Shown: positions 1 to 12,332 of the stretch, piece by piece
Layout: each line of letters begins with the position of its first letter
Position numbering within the stretch: position 1 is the stretch's first letter
Source: Papaver somniferum
Taxonomy: Eukaryota > Streptophyta > Magnoliopsida > Ranunculales > Papaveraceae
Direction: 5' to 3'
DNA: 64,000 nucleotides
NCBI RefSeq assembly: GCF_003573695.1
Contig: NC_039362.1
Coordinates: 8,284,088-8,348,087 of the forward strand
Translations under genes and position numbers: made by a program
The notes under the pieces: generated by a model
What the model was told of the DNA's origin: nothing
Database searches by the model: none
What the model saw: only the letters and a program-made list of their open reading frames with translations

Positions 1-1757
1 GCATACCCGTATGCGTATCGGCATAACAGTTCATGTCCGGGAATTACACCGAGATTGGTCATGTACGACAATATGCGTACTTTTTCGCATACTGGCGAAC
101 TCATACCAAGTCTGGCTACTAGGGTATGCGTACCCGTTTGCATACTTGAGTGGGTTATGTTCTAAAATTTGTTTACTCATGAACTAATACATTTATATAA
201 TAAGGAATGCAATCTTTTGCAAATCGTGGCTATAATGTTCATAATCGATTCAAGTGAATCGAAACCGATTTTGCTTCAATTGTATCTTGTATACTTCTAT
301 GACAATATAAAAAATTGAACAACTCCATAACTAGTTTCATTTGAGTCATTTGAACTAGTTGTGATAAATATGAATAAGGTTGATATGAAAGTGTTCATAT
401 GGCTAACTTCGGTTAACTATTGTTGAGCCAACTAAGTGTACACGTTTAGGTACGGTTATCCATATCTAAATGAAGGTACATTTCACATATGTGTAACAAG
501 CTAAGACAATATAACGGTTGAAAGATATTAGCTTGAATCTAATCAGGTTTTCATCTAACGGTGAATATTGAATGTTTTGTTACCAAGGTAACATTGATTG
601 CAAACCTTGATTTGAAGACTATATAAGGGATAACTTTAGCAACTGGGAAACCTAATCCCCACACCTCTTGTGTGATACTAGTTGTGACTAGAGTCGATTC
701 TCCTTTAACCTAGTTTTTTCTAAAACCATTATAGGTTAACGACCTAAAGAATTCATTGGGATTCTGAAGTCAAATCCAACAATTTTCCGTGTAGTTGCGT
801 ATTCTGATCTTACTTTATTTTATCGTATTTGAGTACTATTTTCTCTAAGATTTGCTCGAGATTTATCTTCGATAGGTAAGATATAAAAAGTAATCACAAA
901 GCTGTTCATCTCATTCTTTGTGATTCCACAATATCTTGTTTCGCTTCCACACGAATAAGATTATTGTGAGGTGATTGATATTACTAGGTTGTTCTTCAGG
1001 AATATAAGTCTGATGTATCAATTGGTTCATGTTCACCTTGATTTATCAAAACACGAAACAAAAACTCGTAAGTATTTCTGTGGGAGACAAATTTATCTAT
1101 TCAATAGACTTTTCTGTGTGAGACAAATTTGTTTATCGAGTCTTCGACTTTGGGTCAGCAATTCTTGGTTGTGGGTGAGATCATCTAAGGGCATCAAGTG
1201 CGTAGAGTCTCGCTGGGATTCAGAGGAGTAAGGAACGCGAATGTATCTTAATCAGTGTGAGATTGGTTAGGGCTCAACTACATTTCAGTCCGAATTTAAT
1301 TTGTAGTATGCTAGAGTCTGTAGCGTCTTAATACAATGTGGTTTTAAAATTGGACTAGGTCCCGGGGTTTTTCTGCATTTGCGGTTTCCTTGTTAACAAA
1401 ACTTCTGGTGCCCGTGTTATTTCTTTTCCGCATTATATGTTTATGTAATTGAAATTTCACAGGTTATGCGTAGTTCAATCAATTAAATAATCCAACTTTT
1501 GGTTGTTGATATAAATTGATTCGCACTTGAACATTGGTCCTTGGTACCGTTTAAGTTTTTTCTCATATTAATCCGGCTCATGGATTTCTATCTGTTTGAT
1601 TGAAGATTGATTTGAGAAACTGAGAATAACTCTTGGATATATTTTCCTTGATTGATTCTGGCTGTCTAGTTGATTCTCTAGGAAGTTATATTGGAGTTAG
1701 TCCATACAGATTGCCTAAACGAAATATTAGGTGTTGTTGTTAGACCCCCGTTTTTCA
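1..1757 (+). mobile_element. LTR, sub-type B, 5' end outside the window
   Basis: Right-hand part of a copia-like LTR. It opens inside the short-repeat zone (motifs like TATGCGTACCCG, 1-150), has a TATA-like box (CTATATAAGG near 620), carries the U5 block shared by all LTRs of this group (CCCGGGGTTTTTCTGC near 1360-1400), and ends GTTAGACCCCCGTTTTTCA. No PBS follows, so it is a 3' LTR or a solo LTR, not a 5' LTR. The 86-codon frame at 971-1231 lies wholly inside and is not a gene. Confidence 0.8.
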
Positions 1758-2600
1758 ATAGAAATTTTCTCCAATCCAATCAATCCCTACTACCAAATCA
1801 CATAAATCAGTATTAAAATTGTTATCACCCACTCATTGATTTCATGCTGAGATTTCATCACCGGCATCTATTGGTGACAAGGTATGGGCTGCCATGAATA
1901 TAGTTGTAGAAAACAAGAAAGCCCCAACTTCATAGAACATCTTCAACCTATTGATAGGTTACTGTGAGTAAAAAATTGATAAGTGTGGTGATGCATTTGA
2001 GTTTTCAACAATACCGATCAGGGAGTTGGTATTTCTGTACTGTGAATGGGGAAGAGGAATGGTTGAAGGTGCTAGTGGAGGTATGGGTTTGGCAGAAGCA
2101 AATGATGGGTTTACAGAGAGGAAGGAATGGGAAAGTGAGATGGTCGGTTGTGCAAGAGAAAAGAAAATAAAATTGTTTTGGAAATGAGGATGGGTAAGGG
2201 GATGTTTGGATTCTTACTAGGTTAAGGACACATGTAATTGGTGTTAGAGACTGGGTTTGCACTTTCAAAACCGTGATGCGTGAGTACAAAATCAGCTTAT
2301 ACTTTGTCCCATTAATTATATAATGCAATCCACAGCTCATTTTCCTTCCACTTCTTAGCCATCTTTCGCATTTATTCTTTCCGTAATATCTTTGCAACTC
2401 TAGTCTTCTTCTTCAACTCACTTTATGGACCTCCCCATATTTATCAATTCTACAAAACAAACACAAAATATCAATATCCACAACAAAAAAAATTATTGAT
2501 GCCTTGAGACGCAAAATACATAATTTGACTTAAGATGGGACAGTAAAACACTTGGGATATGATAAAAGACAACAAAATGATCTAGAAATAATACATTATT
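1758..2600. other. Unassigned spacer
   Basis: No domain or repeat recognised. Overlapping short frames on both strands (for example minus 2005-2397) are low-complexity and lack recognisable motifs. It is the flank of the B-type LTR and could hold degraded host sequence. Confidence 0.4.
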
Positions 2601-4091
2601 AGGCACCGATCACACCCCAAAACCTGAATTTTGCTCGACCTCGAGTAAAACAAAAACTAAGAAAATCTTACCTACGCTACTGTCGTTGGTCTCTCGATTT
2701 CATTTAGCGAATGCAATAAGCCTTTTAAACCACTAAGTTTCCCTAGTGGACGAGTTGAATTCTCATGAGGGTTTTCTTAGAACATACCCACAAAGTTCTA
2801 GGTCAAAAGAGATCTCACCTTGTATGAAATGTGTCACCTTCAATTCTGAGATTAGTTCACAACAAAATGGATATGTAAATATAAATTTCAAAGGTACAAA
2901 CGACACACATTGATTCTAGCACAAAAAATATTTTGAAAACCAAGAGTTCAAATATTTAACATGTGATAAGAGTGTAAGGTGTAATTCTATAGTGAGCATG
3001 CATAACAACTAATTTATCAACCGAAGTCATGACTGCCAATACTAAGAGATAGTTGAACCGATTTAAATCCAAGCTAGTTACGACCTCCTTTGCTCATTAC
3101 AAGACTATTTACAATACATATACAAAGACTAATTATAACATACTCATTGACTGACTATTTACTTTGAAGACTTTGAAACAATAAATACTGACTTTATAAA
3201 ATGAAAGATAGCAAACTTTCTTATCATTTATTTATTAAGATTCTTTTTTGCTTTTTCCTTTTTTTCCTTTTTTTTTGTTGAAGTTTTCTGATTTTTTTTT
3301 AGAATGAAAGAGTCACGAAGACAAGAAGGTACAACGAAGATACAACGGCTTTACATAAAACAAAAAGATACATTACATTAACATTATAACAAAAGGCAGC
3401 ATCAGTATTCTAGATGATTGGCAGCCTACTGGATTACGCAAATCAGACGCTATACATGCTTGATAGACCGTGCAAGTGCAAGCTTCATATCACATTCTCA
3501 AAAAGTTTCAAAACTAGTAAATTGCACTCGAATGTTACTGTGCTAGAATCAGAAATATATCAAACTTGTACCTCATCATCTAGATCAATAACCATAATAT
3601 AATAGATATGTGCAGGCATCACAAATCAATATAGATGAGCTCAACTATTTATTCATTTTTTTATTTAAAGTTTTTTATGTATATGCATGGCAAAGTTCAT
3701 ATTCAACTATGACACAATGACAATCTTATGGTGTCTACTTTTCACCCCCAAACCTAAACTAAACATTGTCCTCGATGTTTCTAAAGATAATCAGAATTAT
3801 AACAAAAACATACCATAAGGACCATGCTGAGTAGAGAAAGGGAAAGAGATTACCAGATGTCGGCGAACAACAAATTTAGAACTCAATTATTCAATACTGG
3901 AATCCAATAAGAACTCAGCTGATAGCATATTGGATTAGCACAATATATACATGATAAGAAAAATAAGACTCAACTGACTCGAGATAGAAAAATTACCTAC
4001 TGAATTATATATACACGTGATTCACCATAAATATACAACCTAAAGAGCTGAGGATCGAACCAAAAAATAACATGCAGAAACATCAACAGTC
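2601..4091. other. AT-rich non-coding stretch, possibly 3' region of an old minus-strand retroelement
   Basis: No coding signal. Two places read like the phrase common beside plant Ty3 elements (ACCCCAAAACCTGAATTTTG near 2612 and CACCCCCAAACCTAAAC near 3743), and a T-rich tract sits at 3240-3300. Assignment to a Ty3 element is inference from these phrases and from the decayed minus-strand frames next door. Confidence 0.3.
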
Positions 4092-4966
4092 TTACACATA
4101 TATAACATGACAGTGCAAGTAAGGTTGTATAAGTAAACGAGTTATCCTAAACCAGAAGTTATTAACAGATATGTTTTTGAGCACAAAATCTTGCAATTTT
4201 AGGGGTGTTGCATGCACAGGATCTAATTCAAAGTGGACTTGGTTAGGGACAGGCAAAGAAACATCAATGCATTCCAACTGTGGCTCATCAAATGTATTAT
4301 ATTTGGCTGCAAAATAGTCCAAGAGGGATTGGGAGGCACACATTCCCAATCCTAGATTACATACTCTTAGAAAAGTTGGTTTTACAATATATTTACATGC
4401 AAAATCTAGGTTTGGGTGGAAGAGTCTCAGTCTGTGACTTTTGCAGGAAAGTATGCACATCTATGTCGCTCATATGTATGAGACCAAGAATACCATTATT
4501 ATCAGTCACATTAACATCTTCTAAGTCATCTACAAGTATTGTAGCATGGTTACATTTTCATTGTAAAATTCAACAAACCCCAATTCAGAATCCTGATTAT
4601 TCAAAGTCTCCATCTCATGCATAAGAAAATCAGAAGACACTACACATTTTGACATAGGCAGGGATTTAGACGTATCAAAATTATTTTCATGCATAAGATC
4701 AATTGTTTCAACATAAAAGTCAACCTTCCCTAAGTCATGCACGAATTTTGCATCATGATCACCATCACAGAACTGTTCAAGCCCTAATTCAGTATCATCA
4801 TCCAAAATTTCAGAAAAACATCATTTGTCAAAGTCGCGGCAACAGAGTCTAAAGTTTTAGTAACAGAAGATTCTATAGCAACATTTTTGGAGTAAACATG
4901 CTCTTCTAGCATTAAGTTATTATCATCATCATCATAAGAAGGATGCAATTCCCTATTTAAAATCAT
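4092..4966 (-). pseudogene. Decayed minus-strand reading frames of unknown origin
   Basis: Three adjacent minus-strand frames (4784-4966, 4530-4805, 4092-4460) look like one acidic polypeptide broken by stops and shifts: it is rich in Asp, Glu and Asn with repeated Leu-Gly/Phe-Val patches. After the stop at the end of the middle frame, another frame continues with the same composition (TFLQKSQTETLPPKPRF), which supports a frameshift rather than unrelated frames. I recognise no domain. The C-type LTR starts 3 bp to the right, so the upstream (right-hand) end may have been cut by that insertion. A retroelement accessory protein is plausible but unproven. Confidence 0.35.
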
Positions 4967-5689
4967 AGTTGTTAGAGCATTGCTCGGTTGAACCCACCAG
5001 GCGTTGGTATGTCAAGTTTGGTTGTCATATTTTAGTGAATCAAAACTCATGTTAAGAGTCGCTTGATTATGTACTAGAGCTAAACTTCGTATATGTTAGC
5101 TTGAAAGTATTATGATATGAGAATTACAAGTATTGCGAAGTCTTGAAGATGTGAAGAAGCAAGGAGCTACAACGACAACAATCATCCTTCCACTTGAGGT
5201 TAGTGATATTTGACTTGAACTGTTTCATTCCCTAACGTATCTTTCAAGTCGTGCATATTGAAAACATAAATGCGAAGCATATTTGAACTCTATATAGACA
5301 TAGTATTAAGGAATACAATACGAGGTTTACTGCTTAACCATTAAACTTTGTAGATAAGACATCGCCATAATCATTTGAATGCTATTGTGATTATGTATGG
5401 GTATAAGGTGAGGATTTCATCATAGGGAACAATGTTTACATGTGTTCTAAGGAAGTAAGTTCATAAAGTTGTTTTGTGAACCGAAAAGAAAATTGCCAGG
5501 AGTTATTGGTTTTATTATTCATTTCATATCCTATAAAAAACCAATATGTGTGATAGAGTATAGCCGCTCACAACTTTTTGTGTTCTTGGTAGAACTATTC
5601 ACAAAGTCCTGACTTTTGTATTGGTATAACTTTTATTAGTAAAACCAATATTAAGTAATGACCTGGTAAGATCAGATTGTATGTGGCTT

Positions 5690-5915
5690 GGGGAAAGGGA
5701 ACCGATCCTTGTTGGGGAAAGGGAACCGATCCTTGTTGGGGGTAGGCAACCGATCCTAGTGAAGGAAAGGGAATCGAACCAAGGGGTGCAGTACAATAGG
5801 GAACCGATCCTTGTATGGGGTGCAGCAAGGTTTATAGCAGAAGGGGGAACCGATCCTATGGACATGTGCAACACATATGAGTTTAATACCATATATATCT
5901 GGGGAACCGATCGTA
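5690..5915 (+). repeat. Short imperfect repeats, GGAACCGATCCTTG type, in LTR-C U3
   Basis: About seven copies of a motif centred on GGAACCGATCC, with the first three at a 24-bp period (5698, 5722, 5746) and later ones spaced irregularly (near 5770, 5800, 5847, 5903). They occupy the U3 zone where sub-types A and B carry different short repeats. Confidence 0.85.
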
Positions 5916-6466
5916 GTACCTAGTCAACCGAATATTTGGAAAGCTAGTGTGACTATGCGTAGTACTCACATGGAGGTAGAACCGAAACTTGATTTGGTAG
6001 AACCGTAAACCCATGATTGTGATTGAATGTTGGTTTGATAAATCACATAGTTCTTGAAAGTCAGATGAACCAATTCTAAACATGTTTGGAAGTGTGGAAA
6101 ATCGGTTTCAAGTGTAAGTGTGAAAGAGAACTTACAAAGTAAAGATGTCGATAAACTTTGAACACGTGTTGAGAATGTTTATTTCTATAATTGTTCAAAG
6201 ATATTCCTTAAAGGTTAAGGGAAGAGAATCCCAGGATCGAAACACAAGTAAGTTAAGAATCTTTTAATTAAGGTTATCAATTTAACTTTGTAGGAAAATT
6301 ATGGAATTAGTAATGTGCATTTACTAATTAGATTTTCCGAGAGATTTCGATTGTATTTTTGGACAGAGCATTTCCAGGAATTATGAAAACAGAATCTATG
6401 CATTTATGAATATCTAGAGAATATTTTCGGTTTCGGAAATTCCTTGGTGTCCAAAACTTCCTTGTC

Positions 6467-6474
6467 TATAAATA
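6467..6474 (+). promoter_or_regulatory. TATA box of LTR-C
   Basis: TATAAATA in an otherwise non-repetitive part of the LTR, about 1.3 kb before the LTR end. This is the expected position for the U3/R promoter given the long R-U5 of this family. Confidence 0.55.
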
Positions 6475-7799
6475 CACGAAGTTTGCATTTCTAGCAAACT
6501 AATCCTTCGTAACAATAGACTTCCTCTTTTGTCTTTGTTACTGGTGTAGCCGCCTATCGGAGAGGAAAGTAATCTAATTAGGTGAAATCTCTTACGGCCG
6601 CTCGTTTTAAAGTCTTCTTTGGGATTGAGAAGCTCTAGCACGACCCGTTGGTGGTAAACTAGATAATTGCGGTTTATCTTTGTTTTCGATTGATTTGATT
6701 GACTAACGGTGGTTGAAATATGATTGCACCTAGTTTGTTTATTCTTGAGAATCTTCTCTTCTGATATAAGATTCACTCAAACTAGTTCAGAGTTTCGACA
6801 TAGATCTTTAGACTGTTGTTAGTTCTAAAGATGATCTTGTGATAATCCATTGTTAACAAACTCTGTTATGTGCGTGATTGATCACAAGAGATTCAAGTGA
6901 TTGTGTGCAGGTGTTTATTGAAGATTTAAGAAGATTTGAAGACAAAGAAGATATTGAAGATGTGACTTGGGTTTTATAATCTTTGGTGTGCGCAGTACTT
7001 GTTTGGGAAAAGAGGATCCAAATAATAACCGGTTTATCCTTGTGGTAGATTAGATTGATTAATTGAGTAGATCGGCATCAACACGATTCTTCGGATTAAA
7101 GGTGTTGATTGGATTAATCTTAACCGATTACCTTTGGGTGATTGAACATAAGATAGATTTAAACCCGACGAAGGATTTTATGTGATAAACGGAAGAGCCT
7201 TTGTCTGACTCATATCACTTGGTTGAATAGAGTTGATACAAAACAGATTTCTTGTTCCTTTACTGTTTAGAATACGAACCAAAGGTATTGTTCCAAGTAC
7301 GTGACTTATTCACAAGTCGGAGGCGTGGGAATACAGACAAAACTAGGTATACTATAGACTTAGATACTTGGTCAACTATACGAAGTTAGGTGTAATTTTG
7401 TGTAGCGGCTTAATCCTGAGAGTATTCAATTCTGGACTAGGTCACGGGGTTTTTCTGGATTTGCGGTTTCCTCGTTAACAAAATCTTGCTGTGTCATTTA
7501 CTTTTATTTTCTGCATTATAATTATTTTTATTATAATTAAAATAAATTACACAAACGTTAATTCCTATTTACTTGATAAGCAATCCTATTGTGTTTGGTT
7601 AAGTCCGAACCTTTATATCAAGTAAACATACTTCGTTGTTGTATTGTCTCGATCTCGTATCCATAGACGATCACACTAAGTGTGAACCGATTAGTTGCAT
7701 TATCTCGACTCAGTCCATAGACAATCACTTTCGGAGAAAGGACTTATAAGTAGGAAAAGTTTTAGCTTGAGGTATATTTGGGTACCCTTTCCTTTTCAA

Positions 7800-7812
7800 T
7801 GGGTATCAGAGC
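7800..7812 (+). other. Primer binding site (initiator Met tRNA)
   Basis: TGGGTATCAGAGC, a one-base variant of TGGTATCAGAGC, starts two bases after the LTR end. It is complementary to the 3' end of the initiator methionine tRNA, which plant copia elements use as primer. Confidence 0.85.
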
Positions 7813-7840
7813 AGGCAAACATGAAAAGATCTAACAATCT

Positions 7841-9841
7841 GTGTTTGGTGCGATCCAACCTATAAGAATTGAATCTACGTCTGATTCATTTAACGTAATC
7901 GCAGGATTTGATTACTTTACAAGTTCGTGGTGGAGATCACGTATGAAGTATGTAATACTTCTATTCCTAAATCTGTTAGGAATAATGCTTATGTATATCT
8001 TGAGTGACTTACAGGTTCCTTTGGTAAACATAGGACTGTATATCATTTGGTTGAGTAACAATGGTACTAAGACCTATGTAACAGGTTGTATCCTGAAAAT
8101 GAATAAAATTCCTCTTATGATTTGTGTGAACCACGAACATTGTCTTCCTATTAAATCTGGAACCTTATATATATTTTGGTCAGACTACCAAAGTATATAT
8201 GTGTACATTTTCAGATATAATTCTGGCAATGATTCACTCTCTAGGATGCGACATTGGAAAATATGTATTCCTTCAAGGAATAAGTTTTCAGTTAATAATT
8301 CTATTAACAATGGATTGCTTCATGCACCTCACAACTGTTTTAATGAAGCAAGTGATCTTTTGAAACATTATATGGTTTTTGATTCTAATGATATTTCTCA
8401 CAAATATCATATTTTGTTCAAATTCTCCTCTGTATACTCTAGTAAACTTCAAGTAATATTATCACATGGTAATAAAAGATTACACAAATTATTGGACAAA
8501 AAGTTGGAATCAACTCAAGCTAAAGATCCAGTCCATAGAAAACCGGTTTTCCAAAAGAAATACCTAGATACAAAATCAGAATTGTTTTCCCACAAGCCAC
8601 GATTTCCAATTTTGGATGTTTTTCCTAAAACTAGTTATTTCCGGTTTTTGTTGACAAATATTCCTATAAAAGATAACCTCTTGATATGTATTCGAACATA
8701 TTGGGGAAGATTGCTCAATACCGTAACTAGAGTTTCACATATTTTCGCAAGTATGAGAAGAGGGAAGTCAAGAACTAAATCCGACAATAAACAGATCATA
8801 ATTAAGGATATAGAAGAAATCAGATTTCCTAACTGTATTGATGACAAGCATGAACTTACAAGATTTGTTGATAGCTCTTGCTTTAAAAAGTATGAAACAC
8901 TCAAGGGAATGGATTTCACGACTGAAAAGAAGTTTAATCCTGATGTTCGACTCAAGGACTTTGTGAATTTTGTTCAAGAACGAAACTGGGGAAATATTTT
9001 CGGCCTTGAAGAATATTCACCTGATATGGTAAGAGTTTTCTATGTCAATATTCATAATATTGATCACAAAAAACTCAGTTTTGTGACTCTTGTTGGTAGA
9101 GAAATCTGTTATGTCAATCGAAAAACTATTTCTAATGTTATTGACTACAGTGAGGAAAGTAATCACATGATTACCAGAGTTGAAATTGATCACGATACCA
9201 TTTCAACAAGCCCCATTGGAAATAAGGTTGCATGGTAAAATTATAGACTACCAACAAAGGATATACCCCTTTATCTTAGGGTCTTCGGTAAACTTGCTTT
9301 AGCAACCATCTTTGCAAGTACAAGAGATAAATCGGTCTGGGATAAGACGTTTGCAGAATTCATCTACTTTATGCTGAAAAAAGATACTCAAATAGGTCTT
9401 TGCATCATCATTGTCAGACAAATGATCAAGATATCAGATTCTATCTCATCTTCTGGTATCAAAAGGAATCTCGGTTTTCCGTGCATCATTACCATAATCT
9501 GCGAATCAGTTTGAGGAGAAGACTTCGAAGATAGATTGAACATTAATGATGTTACTAATAAGATTATTAGTCAAATGATTGGGATACAAACCCAATATGA
9601 TGGTGTTGGAAGAATTTTACCAAATTCTTATAAGAAGATGCTTCTTACTCAACTTGGAAGTATAGGAAAACAGCTTGACTGCTTTCAGAAACAAGTGGTT
9701 TTTACTGCTCGAAAAGACATAGAAACTCTTAAAGGAATTCAGAATTTTGAATCAGAGTTTTGGGATCAGTGTTTCAACGGTTTTCAACTTTTGCTCGCAA
9801 TAGTTAAAACCGGTTTTCAACCTTTCTCTGGTAAAGGTTGA
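7841..9841 (+). pseudogene. Decayed 'putative plant transposon protein' (PF20167-like) frame inside an LTR element
   Basis: One frame runs from 7841 to 9841 with only two in-frame stops (TAA at 9236, TGA near 9511). No gag or pol motif is present. The recognisable part is about residues 375-560: an aromatic start (FVQERNWGNIFGLEEY), then MVRVFYVNIHNID, a VGREICYVNRKTI segment, and a later LGFPCIITIICESV segment. These match the order I know for the plant transposon domain PF20167 (W near the start, VreFYaN, vRGk.v.fs, lpFPslIt.lc). The first ~200 residues look unrelated or non-coding. It begins about 30 bp after the PBS, where gag normally sits. The domain's biochemical role is unknown. A profile search would settle the identity. 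Confidence 0.55.
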
Positions 9842-9911
9842 GGTGTGTTGTTATTCTTTTGTTTACGCATATGGATGACAACGTGGTGATATTTAGATAT
9901 CAATTCTCCCT

Positions 9912-10154
9912 TGTAGTTGCAAGAACTCCTACACTACACCCCTCATATGATTTCATTATTTCTCAACTCATTTTAGATTTACACTCTTAATTTTATTGAT
10001 CAATCTTTGAATGTTCTTACAAGAAAAGATAAACGAATCAAGAATGACCTCTGCTCTAGACTTTCTCTCTCCTATTTACTTGTTTCTTACTCAAAAAAGA
10101 TCTCTCCCTTCCTTTACAACTGAACGACTATTTATAGGGAAATACATAGTGGAT
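9912..10154 (-). mobile_element. Fragment of Tat-type Ty3 LTR
   Basis: Closely matches the left half of the minus-strand LTR at 47830-48285: same edge (TGTAGTTGCA), same 'ACTCTTAATTTTATTGAT' stretch and same 'AATACATAGTGGA' end. It interrupts the 3' region of the copia-like element, which resumes right after it. Confidence 0.8.
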
Positions 10155-11254
10155 GAAAAATAGAATGAATCTTTATTTATTCCGAAGTATTGGTCTTTCC
10201 CTGATCCACATCTTTGTACATATATTGTGTTGCTCCATAAGTTCTCTTATGTCGAGCATGGCCAATTGAATTGATTATTTTTTATGACTAATTCAATTGA
10301 GTTTTTGGATACAAATTCATGTTCTCATGTGATTTGGTTATGTCCAAAGTAATCCTTCTTTTCTCGTAAAACTAAGGTCGCTCTTGTTGTTCTTTCGGCA
10401 ATGACATTTTATAGGGGAGAGTTCTTTTTTAACTTGTGCTTAATTGACAAATATTTGTGGGGAGTGCGGCTGTGGAATATTGTAGGGGTTATCTTGTATT
10501 TTTATAAACTCCTTGATGAATGCATTTAGCTTCGGCTATATGATTACATCTAAATAAGTTGGTATGTTATTTTCTTTTGGTTATGAAGTATCTCTATGAA
10601 AATTTCATGAGGATCCCACTAGTTTTCGTACCTTTTCCAATTTATATTGACAAAAAGGGGGAGAATTAATGTGTAGTTTCATACTACAAATACATATGGT
10701 TTACGGATCATTATGTANNNNNNNNNNNNNNNNNNNNNNNNNNNNNNNNNNNNNNNNNNNNNNNNNNNNNNNNNNNNNNNNNNNNNNNNNNNNNNNNNNN
10801 NNNNNNNNNNNNNNNNNNNNNNNNNNNNNNNNNNNNNNNNNNNNNNNNNNNNNNNNNNNNNNNNNNNNNNNNNNNNNNNNNNNNNNNNNNNNNNGGGGGG
10901 GGGTTCATGTCGAGATGAATTATTGACTAAGGGGGAGTGATACATATCACCATAGTATTATTGTCAAAGTTGTGATACAATTGAACTTTGATGTTGTGTA
11001 ATGATACTATGACATTGTATAACAATGATTGAGAGCATTTGTTTTCTCATTGTTATCGCTATGGATCTTCAACAACTATGATGCGGAGTTGAACATGTTT
11101 AAAATCATGGATTACTTGGAAGTGAGGATGATTTCGAGTCGTGTTGAAGATGCCAAGGAGATAAAGCATTTGGATGAGAAGCTACAAAGTTTTATTTATT
11201 TTGTAATCCATATGTATTGATAGTTTTGTCACTAAAATTTACAAAGGGGGAGAT
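10155..11254 (+). mobile_element. 3' internal region of a copia-like element with polypurine tract
   Basis: Non-coding. It aligns with 49430-49640 and 55140-55867 of the other copies: 'TCTTTCCCTGATCCAC', the purine tract AAAAAGGGGGAGAATTAATG at 10653, and the final tract AAAGGGGGAGAT at 11243-11254 immediately before an LTR start. Contains an assembly gap. The short frame at 11029-11220 is not supported as a gene. Confidence 0.75.
10718..10894. other. Assembly gap of 177 N
   Basis: N run with eight G bases at its right edge. The homologous place in the element at 55500 holds only a short AAGGGGGAATGG stretch, so the true missing sequence may be much shorter than the gap. Confidence 0.95.
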
Positions 11255-12332
11255 TGTTAGAGCACTGCTCGGTCGAACTCGCATGCGTTGCTATCTCAAG
11301 CATGTTTGTCAATGTTAGTGATTAAAACTATAAGTTTTGATTTCTAGTCTACTTATAGATGTCTCAGACTAGGGCATAGATTGTGTAGTTGAGCCTTAGA
11401 CTTCACGGTGTTCATCATTTTGAAGACGAAGAACTACTAAGGAGAGCTTATGGAAATTCATCAACAAAAGGTATGTGGAGACTGAAACTCGTCTATCCAT
11501 TGGAAAGTCTATTTCTACTCTATCTCCTATATTGAGACATAAGTCGTGTTACGATATAGTTTTCTATTATACACATTTGAGATTTCGAGCTGAGTTTAGA
11601 TCGCTTACATATTTATCGGAATATGTGTTGGAAAGCTTTCGCTTCGACCAAGTTCATCTTATATTTTTGACGCAAGTCAAAATATGATCATGTGAAAATT
11701 TCCGAGTAATATCTTACATGGTTTGTGTGATACAATCATTTAGTGTAGACTTGGAATGTTTCGTTATGATTATTTCAATAACTTGAAAATTGCTTTGATG
11801 CTAATAGTGTGTGAAAACGGCTATTGTCATCCTCTAAGAAAGTTTCAAATGATTGAAATAAGAGTTTAGAACACTTAACCATTATTGGATATGACATGTT
11901 GTACTCTTGCACATATGTAATCCATATCCGGGAACCATAGTATGCGTACCCGTACGTGTACCTGTTGGCTTGAGAAATCCGGGAACCTAAGTATGCGTAC
12001 CCGTTCGCGTACTGGCGTAAGGTTCATGTCCGAATATTTCTGCTGGGATTATAAGTATGCATACCCGTTTGCGTACTTACAAAACCCAATCTTGGTCCGG
12101 TTATTTCAAGTATGCGTACCGGTTTGGATACTTGAAGGTTAAAGTTCTAAAATCGGTTGAAAACCGTGGCTATAATGTTCATGAATTGATTCAAGTGAAT
12201 CAAACCGATTTTGTTTTAATTATGTTCTTGTATACGTCTATGAGAATATAGAAATTGAACAACTCTTTCACTAGTTTTATTTGAGTCATTTGAACTAGTT
12301 ATGGTTAAGATGAACAAGGTTGATATGAGAGT
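11255..12332 (+). mobile_element. 3' LTR, sub-type B, left half
   Basis: Starts TGTTAGAGCACTGCTCGG directly after the polypurine tract. Its short-repeat zone (TATGCGTACCCG type) lies at 11940-12135. It stops at AGAGT (12328-12332), where the composite insertion begins, and resumes at 31085. The two halves together give about 2.45 kb. Confidence 0.85.

Larger units (their letters stand above)
4970..7798 (+). mobile_element. 5' LTR, sub-type C
   Basis: Begins TGTTAGAGCATTGCTCGG and ends CCTTTTCA two bases before a PBS, so it is a 5' LTR of about 2.83 kb. It shares its start and its U5 block (GGACTAGGTCACGGGG near 7433) with sub-types A and B but diverges in most of U3. A TATA box lies at 6467. 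I find no matching C-type 3' LTR in the window; the next 3' LTR (11255) is sub-type B, so the element is recombinant or broken. Confidence 0.8.

Noticed and set aside
971..1231. 86-codon frame in the LTR at the window start (and similar frames at 31718-31948)
   Set aside because: Same length as ORF2 by coincidence only; sequence is unrelated and lies inside R-U5 of B-type LTRs, where other copies are not open.
5595..5923. Frames with repeated IGSLPPTRIGS-like peptides and their plus-strand partner
   Set aside because: Translation of the 24-bp LTR-C repeats; not coding.
10669..10945. Reading frames across the N run
   Set aside because: They exist only because N was translated as an unknown residue; no sequence supports them.
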